Shown: one piece after another, positions 1 to 5,439 of the stretch
Layout: every line of letters begins with the position of its first letter
How positions within the stretch are numbered: the stretch's first letter is position 1
DNA from: Nitrososphaeraceae archaeon
Lineage (GTDB): Archaea; Thermoproteota; Nitrososphaeria; Nitrososphaerales; Nitrososphaeraceae
Length of the DNA: 7,636 nucleotides
Direction: 5' to 3'
Assembly (NCBI GenBank): GCA_030038695.1
Contig: JASHSN010000284.1
Span: 1 to 7,636, forward strand
The notes under the pieces: model-generated
What the model saw: the letters and a program-made list of their open reading frames with translations, nothing else
What the model was told of the DNA's origin: nothing
Database searches by the model: none
Position numbers and translations under genes: made by a program

Positions 1-76
1 GTTCTTTACTAACTATTTCGTAGGTATCTATGACTTCCTCTGTTGCAGGATTTATTGTCGTAATTTGTCTTGTCAA
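1..76 (-). CDS. Aldehyde dehydrogenase (NAD(P)-dependent), N-terminal fragment cut by window edge
   Basis: On the minus strand a frame opens at TTG (76-74) and stays open to base 1. It reads LTRQITTINPATEEVIDTYE and then IVSKE. The phrase INPATEEVI followed by an acidic/aromatic stretch is the usual N-terminus of aldehyde or succinate-semialdehyde dehydrogenases, which oxidise aldehydes to carboxylic acids with NAD(P)+. Upstream in this frame there is a stop codon at about 120 and no ATG or GTG after it, so TTG is the only conventional start. It shares two bases with the TGA stop of the alcohol dehydrogenase, which suggests translational coupling, and a G-rich GGGGTGTGAT stretch lies just before it as a possible ribosome site. 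The two genes would form an alcohol to aldehyde to acid pair. Only 25 codons are visible; catalytic Cys and Glu lie outside the window. The substrate cannot be told. Confidence 0.8.
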   Translation of the reverse strand, partial: MTRQITTINPATEEVIDTYEIVSKE

Positions 77-1128
77 GGATTTATCACACCCCTGCCTATG
101 ATTTTGCCCTTAGTTAACATTGTCAATGCTTCTGTAGCTTGATCAAGTTTGAAATGCCCACCAATAACTGGTTTGATTACTCCTCTTTTTGCTAATGAAA
201 CCAACTCTATCAGATCACTTATAGTTCCGGTATACGATCCAATTATCCTGTATGCTCTGGTTGGCATCGAAACTAAACCTAATTTCAATTCACCACCAAA
301 GAGTCCTACCAGGACTAATCTTGCCCTTCGTCTGAGAAATTTCATATCAGTTTCCACAGTCGCAGAGGCATTGACAAAGTCAAGTACTGCATCAGCGCCC
401 AAGTTATCAGTCACCTCCATAACTGCTTTTACCGGATCCTCTTTTTTTGAATTTATAGTGATGTTAGCACCATTCTTTTTTGCTACATCTAATTTCTGAT
501 CATCTAGGTCCATTGCAATTATGTTGGCCCCTGTAACCGCTTTGGCAAGTTGTATGGCCATCAAACCCAATCCTCCAGTACCAACAACCACTACATTATC
601 ATCTGGCTTTAGACCGGCATTTTTTACTGCACCGTATGCTGTAAGGCCTGCACACGACAAAGGTGCACTTGTGTCCATATCCATATCGTCTCCTAGTTTC
701 ACTAGATACTTGTAGCTTGGAACCAATACATATTGTGCATAACCTCCATCTGTGTAGATACCTAATGATCTTGGTTTGTCACACAGATTCTCTTCGCCAA
801 GCCTACATGCAGGGCAGAGTCCCTCGCCTATCCAGGGATATACGAGAACTTTTTCATTCTTACTAAATCCTTCCGCTTGTTCTCCTAAAGTCTCTACTTC
901 ACCTGAAACCTCATGTCCAGGAGTAAGAGGGTATTTTACACCCCTCTCTGTAGTTGTTAATTTTTGCCCATCTATACCTTCATAATAGCCCTCCCAAGCA
1001 TGGACATCGCTATGGCATACGCCAGCAGACTGTACTTTGACTAAAACCTGTGTTCCTTTCGGTGTTGGTGTTTGAAGTTCTTGAACTTGCAACGGTTCAT
1101 TTACTTTAACAATTCTAGCGGCCTTCAT
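73..1128 (-). CDS. adh: Zinc-dependent, NAD-type medium-chain alcohol dehydrogenase
   Basis: This 351-residue protein has the normal length for archaeal zinc alcohol dehydrogenases of the Sulfolobus type, which interconvert alcohols and aldehydes or ketones using NAD(H) in the cytoplasm. The catalytic-zinc ligands are present: Cys38 in GVCHSD, His72-Glu73 in PGHE, and Cys159 in APLSCAG. The structural-zinc loop is Glu102, Cys105, Cys108, Cys116, with the same spacing as the Sulfolobus enzyme as I recall it. The Rossmann glycines are in VVGTGGLG (183-188), and Asp207 at the end of the next strand favours NAD over NADP. Nothing looks truncated. The ATG at 1128 is followed directly by the conserved MKAARIV start, and a TATA-like box about 25 nt upstream fits a leaderless transcript. 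The gene precedes and slightly overlaps an aldehyde dehydrogenase, so it probably feeds an aldehyde into it. The actual substrate is not visible in the sequence. Confidence 0.96.
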   Translation of the reverse strand: MKAARIVKVNEPLQVQELQTPTPKGTQVLVKVQSAGVCHSDVHAWEGYYEGIDGQKLTTTERGVKYPLTPGHEVSGEVETLGEQAEGFSKNEKVLVYPWIGEGLCPACRLGEENLCDKPRSLGIYTDGGYAQYVLVPSYKYLVKLGDDMDMDTSAPLSCAGLTAYGAVKNAGLKPDDNVVVVGTGGLGLMAIQLAKAVTGANIIAMDLDDQKLDVAKKNGANITINSKKEDPVKAVMEVTDNLGADAVLDFVNASATVETDMKFLRRRARLVLVGLFGGELKLGLVSMPTRAYRIIGSYTGTISDLIELVSLAKRGVIKPVIGGHFKLDQATEALTMLTKGKIIGRGVINP

Positions 1129-1149
1129 ATCAATCTGATTGTTAACAAA

Positions 1150-1156
1150 CTATTTA
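1150..1156 (-). promoter_or_regulatory. Probable TATA box of the alcohol dehydrogenase operon
   Basis: On the minus strand TAAATAG is centred about 25 nt before the ATG at 1128. This is the distance expected between a TATA box and the transcription start if the mRNA begins at or next to the start codon. It lies 2 nt downstream of the inverted repeat at 1159-1178. Assigned by position and AT content only. Confidence 0.45.
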
Positions 1157-1158
1157 CG

Positions 1159-1178
1159 AGATTCTAATTATAGAATCT
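1159..1178. promoter_or_regulatory. Perfect 8-bp inverted repeat, candidate operator of the adh operon
   Basis: AGATTCTA and TAGAATCT are exact reverse complements separated by ATTA. The repeat sits immediately upstream of the likely TATA box of the alcohol dehydrogenase gene, where TFB contacts DNA or where dimeric HTH regulators bind. It is a plausible operator, but no regulator gene is adjacent and function is inferred only from symmetry and position. Confidence 0.4.
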
Positions 1179-1332
1179 TCTTCTGTTGAATATAACAAGG
1201 TGATTTCGACTCGTCCGATCGAACAACGGGTATCAGGCTATAACAGATGTGCGACGCTGTGACGGACGTGCATGTAACCAGGGGACTGAAGCCGCTTCGT
1301 GCCGCCGGAAATATCACTCTTCTATCTTGTGC

Positions 1333-1788
1333 CTACTGGTCATGACAAGATGATACTTGCCACCGCACCCACAAGCATTTCGCTTTTCGATCAGGAGTTG
1401 GAGCATGTTCCCTAAGTGCTTGCACTCCCTCAGTCCCAATGGTCGTAGTATATACGTTTGGTATTGCACCGCCCAACACAATCGGCCCAAATTCGACAAT
1501 GCTTAGAGCGACGGATAGAAAAACTAGTTCTAAAATCATAGTTATTGAAACAATAATCCCAGCATGAAATAAACCTCCTTCAATAACTACTAGATTTAGA
1601 AATGCTTGTTTTACATGGTGTACTGTAGTGCAGATTGAAGTCGTGATGTGACCACTATTAGTGGAATGGTATGGATGTTGAAACATTGCTAGACATAGAG
1701 CAAATTTATCAAGCCATTGAGTCGATAGTATCCCTCGATCGACAGTAGCGTAGAGAATGAAGATAGAGAAGTTACGGGAATTGGTCAA
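1333..1788 (-). CDS. Doubtful ORF, 151 residues, one hydrophobic segment
   Basis: This is the longest open frame between the alcohol dehydrogenase and the small protein at 1876-2079. The predicted product has one hydrophobic stretch of roughly 30 residues in its second half (around HAGIIVSITMILELVFLSVA), which could span a membrane. It matches no family I know, has no clear TATA box or ribosome site, and its first 60 residues look like random composition. An alternative minus frame at 1314-1499 has a Cys-Gly-Cys-Gly-Gly piece near its end (EKRNACGCGGKYHL), so part of the interval could be a frameshifted relic. Short plus-strand stretches around 1670-1800 also read like helical coding sequence. 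I would not treat this as an established gene. Confidence 0.2.
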   Translation of the reverse strand: MTNSRNFSIFILYATVDRGILSTQWLDKFALCLAMFQHPYHSTNSGHITTSICTTVHHVKQAFLNLVVIEGGLFHAGIIVSITMILELVFLSVALSIVEFGPIVLGGAIPNVYTTTIGTEGVQALREHAPTPDRKAKCLWVRWQVSSCHDQ

Positions 1789-1875
1789 AGATGACCTATG
1801 ATGAGGTTCCTACAGCTCTTCAAACAATATAAAACGTACTTGCAAGATATTAGGATATGCGGAAGATTGGCTATT

Positions 1876-2079
1876 CTACCCTGTTTCTTTTCGTTCTGGG
1901 TTTCCTGCTTTAAGCCACAGGTCCCAGAAGGTTTTTAGCCATAGTTCGTTGGTTTCGATTGCATTTTCATAAAAGTTTCTGTTCACTTCCATCCAATCTA
2001 TCAAATAATTCTGCCATACGCCTATGGGATTTAGAAATGGATTCGGAACATTGCCTTCTTGTTCTCTTTCTGAAGTCAT
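1876..2079 (-). CDS. Small conserved-looking Trp-rich helical protein, phasin-like, function unknown
   Basis: This 67-residue protein starts with a polar, disordered-looking segment and continues as an aromatic helical stretch, NPFLNPIGVWQNYLIDWM, then a second helix ending WLKTFWDLWLKAG. Tryptophans fall at 22, 29, 47, 52 and 55, with interspersed charged residues that suggest amphipathic helices. It has no signal peptide and no full membrane helix. The composition and the 'fixed Trp plus amphipathic helices' look recall small phasin or PHA-synthase-partner proteins, and I believe similar short proteins occur in Nitrososphaerales, but I cannot name a family. A well-placed TATA box gives a leaderless transcript starting at this ATG, which supports the gene being real. 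It stands alone, divergent from the zinc-finger gene at 2566. Confidence 0.7.
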   Translation of the reverse strand: MTSEREQEGNVPNPFLNPIGVWQNYLIDWMEVNRNFYENAIETNELWLKTFWDLWLKAGNPERKETG

Positions 2080-2100
2080 CCCTGCTTCTAAGTCAGAAGA

Positions 2101-2109
2101 ATAATAAAA
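2101..2109 (-). promoter_or_regulatory. TATA box of the 67-residue protein gene, leaderless promoter
   Basis: On the minus strand TTTTATTAT is centred about 26 nt upstream of the ATG at 2079, so transcription should begin at or one base before the start codon. No ribosome site is present between them, in keeping with a leaderless archaeal mRNA. Confidence 0.6.
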
Positions 2110-2111
2110 GT

Positions 2112-2565
2112 TAATGAGGTTGGCATCTTGAGTTTGTGTCAGACAACATTAGAAATATAGAAAAGATTTAGTCAACTTATTTAGGAAATAGGATTTATAG
2201 ACCTGTCTCGTCTCAGAAAATATGAACGCGGACTAGATATCAATTAAGAGGAAGTCAAGTGATGTCTCAGTGGAATTAGTTATCGTTTACGGAATTCATT
2301 CGTTTATAGGAAAAAAAATGTTTTAAAAAAAGATGGTATTATTTTTTTAAAACAGGATCTCTAAAATATTCTTATGACTCTAGTCTGCTGTGGATCATCA
2401 GAATTAGTGGTTAGACCATTTCATCCTGGTCTATCAATTACGTGGCAAGTCTGTCGATCCGGACCAAAAGATAAATTCGAATATAAGAAAATACAGTTTA
2501 TAATTGAATAATTAAATTTGCATATCTTTATGAAGTACATATCCAAGTCTTTAAAGTAAATACTT
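2112..2565. other. Long AT-rich divergent intergenic region
   Basis: About 450 nt separate two divergent small genes and contain no convincing ORF. The region holds a 13-bp perfect inverted repeat at 2319-2354, a 7-bp inverted repeat TAGACCA-N8-TGGTCTA at 2412-2433, and pieces resembling tRNA arms at 2405-2464. A TATA-like TTTATAATT at 2498-2506 could serve the zinc-finger gene with a leader of about 35 nt; no ribosome site precedes that ATG. Confidence 0.4.
2319..2354. repeat. 13-bp perfect AT-rich inverted repeat (hairpin)
   Basis: TGTTTTAAAAAAA at 2319-2331 and TTTTTTTAAAACA at 2342-2354 are exact reverse complements around a 10-nt loop. The neighbouring genes point away from it on both sides, so it does not terminate either of them. 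It could be an operator, a nucleoid-protein site or the remains of a terminator or mobile element end. Confidence 0.6.
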
Positions 2566-2799
2566 ATGTTGAATGAACCATCCTCTGAAACAAATTCTGA
2601 GAAATTGTGGGTTGATGCTAAATGTATTTATTGTAACAAACGATTTACATCTATGCGTTCAGTCAGTATGCATTTAAAAGGGACTGCGAACCGTCATGTT
2701 GTGAACTTTATGAACCGAGGGAAATACGATAAAAAAACAGGACTTAGGGAAACGAGCCGTCCTGATTTGAATTTCAGTCTATCGGGTAAGTATGTGTAA
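2566..2799 (+). CDS. Small C2H2-type zinc-finger protein
   Basis: The 77-residue product carries one zinc-finger-like core: Cys20-x2-Cys23 in CIYCNKRF, then 12 residues to His36 and a further seven to His44 in MHLKGTANRH. The first half matches classical C2H2 fingers (C-x2-C-x12-H), but the last His spacing is longer than the usual three to five. After it comes a basic segment (FMNRGKYDKKTGLRE). Short single-finger proteins of this type are, as I recall, common in Thaumarchaeota and are presumed to bind nucleic acid; partners and targets are unknown. The ATG follows an AT-rich spacer without a ribosome site, which suits a leaderless or short-leader archaeal mRNA. The neighbour on the right, RidA-like, is convergent and probably unrelated. 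Confidence 0.8.
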   Translation: MLNEPSSETNSEKLWVDAKCIYCNKRFTSMRSVSMHLKGTANRHVVNFMNRGKYDKKTGLRETSRPDLNFSLSGKYV

Positions 2800-2914
2800 T
2801 CAGTGTATGATGATATCTAGCACTTCTACAGCCCTGGAGTTGGTACCTTCAATTTGTGCTATGTGATGCTTAAAATATGAAAAGAGGGAGAATTCTGAAT
2901 GCGCAATTGCTATG

Positions 2915-3439
2915 CTATTCACGTTTCGCATTCGAGTCAGACATTGGTTCAATTTCGAATATGGTGTCAACAACCAAAGGTGCACTAACGGGCAAGCTTT
3001 GTACTCCATATGCCAATCGAACGTGGCCGGTTTTTGGTCCAAAGATCTGGATGAACAAGTTTGAGGCTCCATCCGCTACCGGCGCGTTTTCGGTAAATTG
3101 CTCCGTTGTTGCCACCAGCACCGTCAACTTGACCAGCTTTTTCAGCCGATCTAGGTCGCCAAGATGTTCCTTCGCAACAGCTAGGGCGTTAAGCGAAGAG
3201 ATGAGAGCCGCTTTCCTGCCTTGTTCAACCGAAATGTTGTCGCCCAGCCTGCCGGAAATGGCTAGTTTCCCATTGGCAACAGGAAGAATACCACCGAGGA
3301 AAAGCAAATTCCCGGCATCCGAGGACTCGACGTAAGCTCCTAACGGTGTCGGAGGTGTTGGCAAAACCAGCCCGAGCTCCCGAACACGCGAACTCGGCGA
3401 GGTGATCCGCTGATCACCATGATATTCACATGGGTTCAT
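2915..3439 (-). CDS. RidA/YjgF/UK114-family protein, probable enamine/imine deaminase
   Basis: The core from RVRELGLVLPTPPTPLGAYV to TIFEIE is a full RidA-type domain (chorismate-mutase-like fold, usually a trimer); well-studied members hydrolyse reactive 2-aminoacrylate-type enamines released by PLP enzymes. Numbered from the ATG at 3439 (174 residues), the Arg of HVRLAYGVQSLP (141) is the candidate carboxylate-binding arginine, and Glu162 lies in the conserved final strand. Members of this branch are often of unproven activity. The start is uncertain: the frame stays open to an ATG at 3523, but residues before SPSSRVREL look unrelated to the family, and that region overlaps the integrase relic on the other strand. 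Bases 3061-3420 are about 55% G+C, much richer than the flanks, suggesting acquisition from a GC-richer donor, probably bacterial. It stands alone on its strand. Confidence 0.85.
   Translation of the reverse strand: MNPCEYHGDQRITSPSSRVRELGLVLPTPPTPLGAYVESSDAGNLLFLGGILPVANGKLAISGRLGDNISVEQGRKAALISSLNALAVAKEHLGDLDRLKKLVKLTVLVATTEQFTENAPVADGASNLFIQIFGPKTGHVRLAYGVQSLPVSAPLVVDTIFEIEPMSDSNAKRE
3401..3418. repeat. 7-bp perfect inverted repeat at the edge of the RidA-like domain
   Basis: GGTGATC and GATCACC flank CGCT and form a perfect short hairpin. It sits where the GC-rich RidA-like domain ends and AT-rich sequence begins, close to the uncertain start of that gene. It may mark the junction of acquired DNA or be chance. 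Confidence 0.4.
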
Positions 3440-3504
3440 ATACACAAGTGACATATACCCAGTTTGAACCAAGAATGCTACTAGGAGGATCGATCTAGAA
3501 GAAC

Positions 3505-4135
3505 ATGGCAGTGACACTAACAACCATGATTTCTAAAATTCAGCTCGTTCCCAATTCAATTAATGCATCACTAATAACCGAGTTTCATAAGTACATGGTC
3601 TCAAATGGCCTCCCAAGGGCATCAGACTAATACGCTGAAGATGGTGATCGCATTTGCGAAATGTTTGGGGCCCAATTGTACCTTTTACGACTTACATAGA
3701 CCTGATCAAATTATTCCATTTTTGGATACAAAAATAAAGAGTGAATCAGAAGACCCAGATAGAAGATGGATCACTACATGGAATGATTATCTAATACACA
3801 TCAAACTTTTCTTGAGATGGCTGTATAACTGTGCGAGTAAAAACAACAGTGAATCATCACAAAGAGCGCCAGAATCAAACTGGGAAACACCTCCAGCAGC
3901 AAGGATAAAGAAAAAGCGAACGAAGCGTCAAAGTCCATACTCTGAAACAGAGAACTGGGACCGCGAAGAGCTTTTCACAATTATCAAGTATGAACCAGAG
4001 ATTCGGAAGGCAGCTAACCACGATCTATGTGACTATATCGCTAATTATGGTCAATGTGCTGACACATGGAATGCAACCTCTCTCGTAACACACACCATAC
4101 ATGGGTATAACATGCATAGTCGTCGCACAGTTTAA
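3505..4135 (+). pseudogene. Tyrosine integrase relic: N-terminal core-binding domain only, frameshifted
   Basis: From ATG 3505 or 3526 one frame reads KIQLVPNSINASLITEFHKY, then MVSNGLPR, and at the GGG of 3617-3619 it fails. From there the next frame continues HQTNTLKMVIAFAKCLGP and through FLDTKIKS, ITTWNDYLIHIKLFLRWLYN to REELFTIIKYEPEIR. Together these give the SAM-like, DNA-binding N-terminal domain of archaeal tyrosine recombinases. Removing one G restores a single frame. After EPEIR (about 4005) the resemblance stops; the last 45 or so codons are unrelated, and the catalytic domain with its Arg, His and Tyr residues is absent. The product cannot recombine DNA. An AGGAGG-like sequence at 3484-3489 precedes ATG 3505. 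The gene overlaps the open N-terminal extension of the RidA-like frame on the opposite strand. It points to a former integrated element in this locus. Confidence 0.75.
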
Positions 4136-4203
4136 TCGCTGTGGTAACAGAGGTAGCAGCTGAAAACAAAGGGAAACACGGAGAAAACCGTAAGCAACGG
4201 AGT

Positions 4204-4308
4204 GGCAGCAGGAGGAAACATAGCGGTACGAGTGGGAAATATAACGGTAGCAAGCGAAAACGTAGCGATAACGACGGGTAGCAAAGTTGGTAACAGCAGG
4301 AAACAGGT
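4204..4308. repeat. Degenerate 21-bp tandem repeat, about five units
   Basis: Units begin near 4204, 4225, 4246, 4267 and 4288 with an approximate pattern GGTAGCAAGNGGAAACRTAGC; the first three align without gaps and the last two are weaker. Related pieces occur upstream from 4142. Being a multiple of three, the unit keeps frames open: one frame (GTG 4141 to TAG 4281) encodes heptads GSRRKHS, GTSGKYN, GSKRKRS, and another gives the false N-terminal extension of the next gene. It lies between the integrase relic and the HTH protein gene. Confidence 0.55.
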
Positions 4309-4372
4309 AAAAAAAGCTATTAGGACCTTCCTCTATTGTAATAGTAGTAAAATCTTGGCTTCGCCACTAGAG

Positions 4373-5110
4373 ATGAATAGAGCAGAAAAGGAAGAGTATG
4401 TAATCCGACTTTACAAGGAGAATAAGTCAACAAGAGAGATTGCTAAACTCATGCACATGTCCTTTCGAGATATAGGGATTATACTAAACAAAGAAAAATC
4501 GAAAGCAGAAGGGAAGAGAGGAGGCCAACCAGATGAGAATGATGATATTAAATCAAAATCGAAAATTACTCATGCTATTCAATTGTTTTCAGAAGGGAAA
4601 ACCACGGTACAAGTAGTAATAGCGTTAGATCTTCCAGCTGATCAAGTACAGGCAATATATCAAGAATATTGGAAACTCCATGGAATGTACAGACTAGCCG
4701 AGATATACGAAAAAGCCGAATATGATCTTCAAGAGCTGTTAACATTACACAGGTTAGTAAAAATCCTAGGAATGGAAAGACACGATATAATTAGCGCATT
4801 TGAGCTTATCAAACACAATAAGTTAGAAACCCTGCAATCGAAAGCAGAAGACCTTAGATCCGCGATAAATACGTTAGAGTGGGAAAGGAGAAAGTCTACG
4901 AACAAATTATTCAGACTGAGTAGGACGATAAATGAATATGAAGAGAGCTTGGGACAGAAAAGAGGAGAAATGGCGTATCTGAACAGGGAATCAATAAAGT
5001 TACGACAAAGAATTGTGGAGTACAACTCGCATAACTTGCGTCCTATCGCACACTCTGAACCTGATGCTAATTCGGACTCCAGTCAAATAGTTCCTTACAA
5101 CAAGGAATGA
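4373..5110 (+). CDS. HTH plus coiled-coil protein of thaumarchaeal type, function unknown
   Basis: I take the ATG at 4373 (245 residues), giving MNRAEKEEYVIRLYKENKS; the frame is open back to 4202, but those 57 extra residues are encoded by the 21-bp repeat and look artificial. Residues 5-38 form a helix-turn-helix (ENKSTREIAKLMHMSFRDI), similar to the resolvase/sigma-4 type of small HTH. Residues about 65-100 look like a second HTH-like unit (LFSEGKTTVQVVIALDLPAD then QVQAIYQEYWKL). From about 145 to 220 the protein is heptad-rich and charged, probably a coiled coil for dimerisation, ending in a polar tail. I recall this architecture as a recurrent, multi-copy family in Nitrososphaerales, often without named function; DNA binding is an inference. 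An AT-rich TAGTAAAAT about 24 nt upstream could be its TATA box. It converges on the minus-strand gene ending at 5117, six bases away. Confidence 0.8.
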   Translation: MNRAEKEEYVIRLYKENKSTREIAKLMHMSFRDIGIILNKEKSKAEGKRGGQPDENDDIKSKSKITHAIQLFSEGKTTVQVVIALDLPADQVQAIYQEYWKLHGMYRLAEIYEKAEYDLQELLTLHRLVKILGMERHDIISAFELIKHNKLETLQSKAEDLRSAINTLEWERRKSTNKLFRLSRTINEYEESLGQKRGEMAYLNRESIKLRQRIVEYNSHNLRPIAHSEPDANSDSSQIVPYNKE

Positions 5111-5116
5111 TTACGT

Positions 5117-5418
5117 CTAAACGGTCCCGGTATTCATAATTTCTTTTTTCTTCTCCTTCCGTGCCTTTAGGTATAATCTGAATGTCTCTTCAGCACATAG
5201 GCTATAACGGGTCTCCTCTTCAATGGCTGCATGTGCAATGGCCTTGTCGAGTTCCGAATCATCGATGCTAGAAGCTATTAACCCTTTTTGTATATCTCTC
5301 GTCAACAATTTAAATTCACTTGGAAGCTCTAAACCAAAATCAGCTTCGGCGGAGTTGGGATTAAGTTTCAGTCGAGAAGGAAATATTTTTTTGTTAAGGC
5401 AACTGGAGAAGCAACCAT
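5117..5418 (-). CDS. Small acidic/lysine-rich protein, frame broken at an A7 run
   Basis: Without correction the only conventional start in the main frame is TTG 5308, giving 63 residues. However, that frame is open upstream to about 5430, and an ATG at 5418 begins MVASPVALTKK in a neighbouring frame which meets a run of seven A (5392-5386 on the minus strand). One extra A there joins the two into a 100-residue protein whose middle reads ADFGLELPSEFKLLTRDIQK and whose end is a lysine-rich helix (YLKARKEKKKE). The first Lys/Phe-rich part and the regular DDSELDKAIAHAAIEEE helix look like real protein. I do not recognise a family with certainty, though it resembles small hypothetical proteins of Nitrososphaerales. 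It has no membrane segment or signal peptide. It is convergent with the HTH protein gene. Treat it as intact, mis-sequenced or recently disrupted. Confidence 0.5.
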
Positions 5419-5439
5419 CAAAATCACTTTAAACTGAGA

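Larger units (their letters stand above)
1129..1332. other. Intergenic stretch with a GC-rich patch, no gene seen
   Basis: After the promoter region of the alcohol dehydrogenase, bases 1201-1320 have about 56% G+C by my count, against roughly 30-40% nearby. No ORF longer than a few dozen codons with recognisable content runs through it on either strand. I found no tRNA T-loop, no long helix and no box C/D pair. It may be a relic of foreign DNA or an unrecognised small RNA. Confidence 0.3.

Noticed and set aside
149..985. Plus-strand ORFs opposite the alcohol dehydrogenase
   Set aside because: Antisense shadows of a gene whose metal ligands and Rossmann motif are all intact on the other strand.
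2800..3335. ORFs at 2800-3072 minus and 2877-3335 plus
   Set aside because: Both overlap the RidA-like gene over most of their length and have no family features; its GC-rich codons remove stops in other frames.
4202..4372. N-terminal extension of the HTH protein to the ATG at 4202
   Set aside because: The 57 extra residues come from the 21-bp repeat and lack the character of the following protein, whose natural start MNRAEKEEYV is at 4373.
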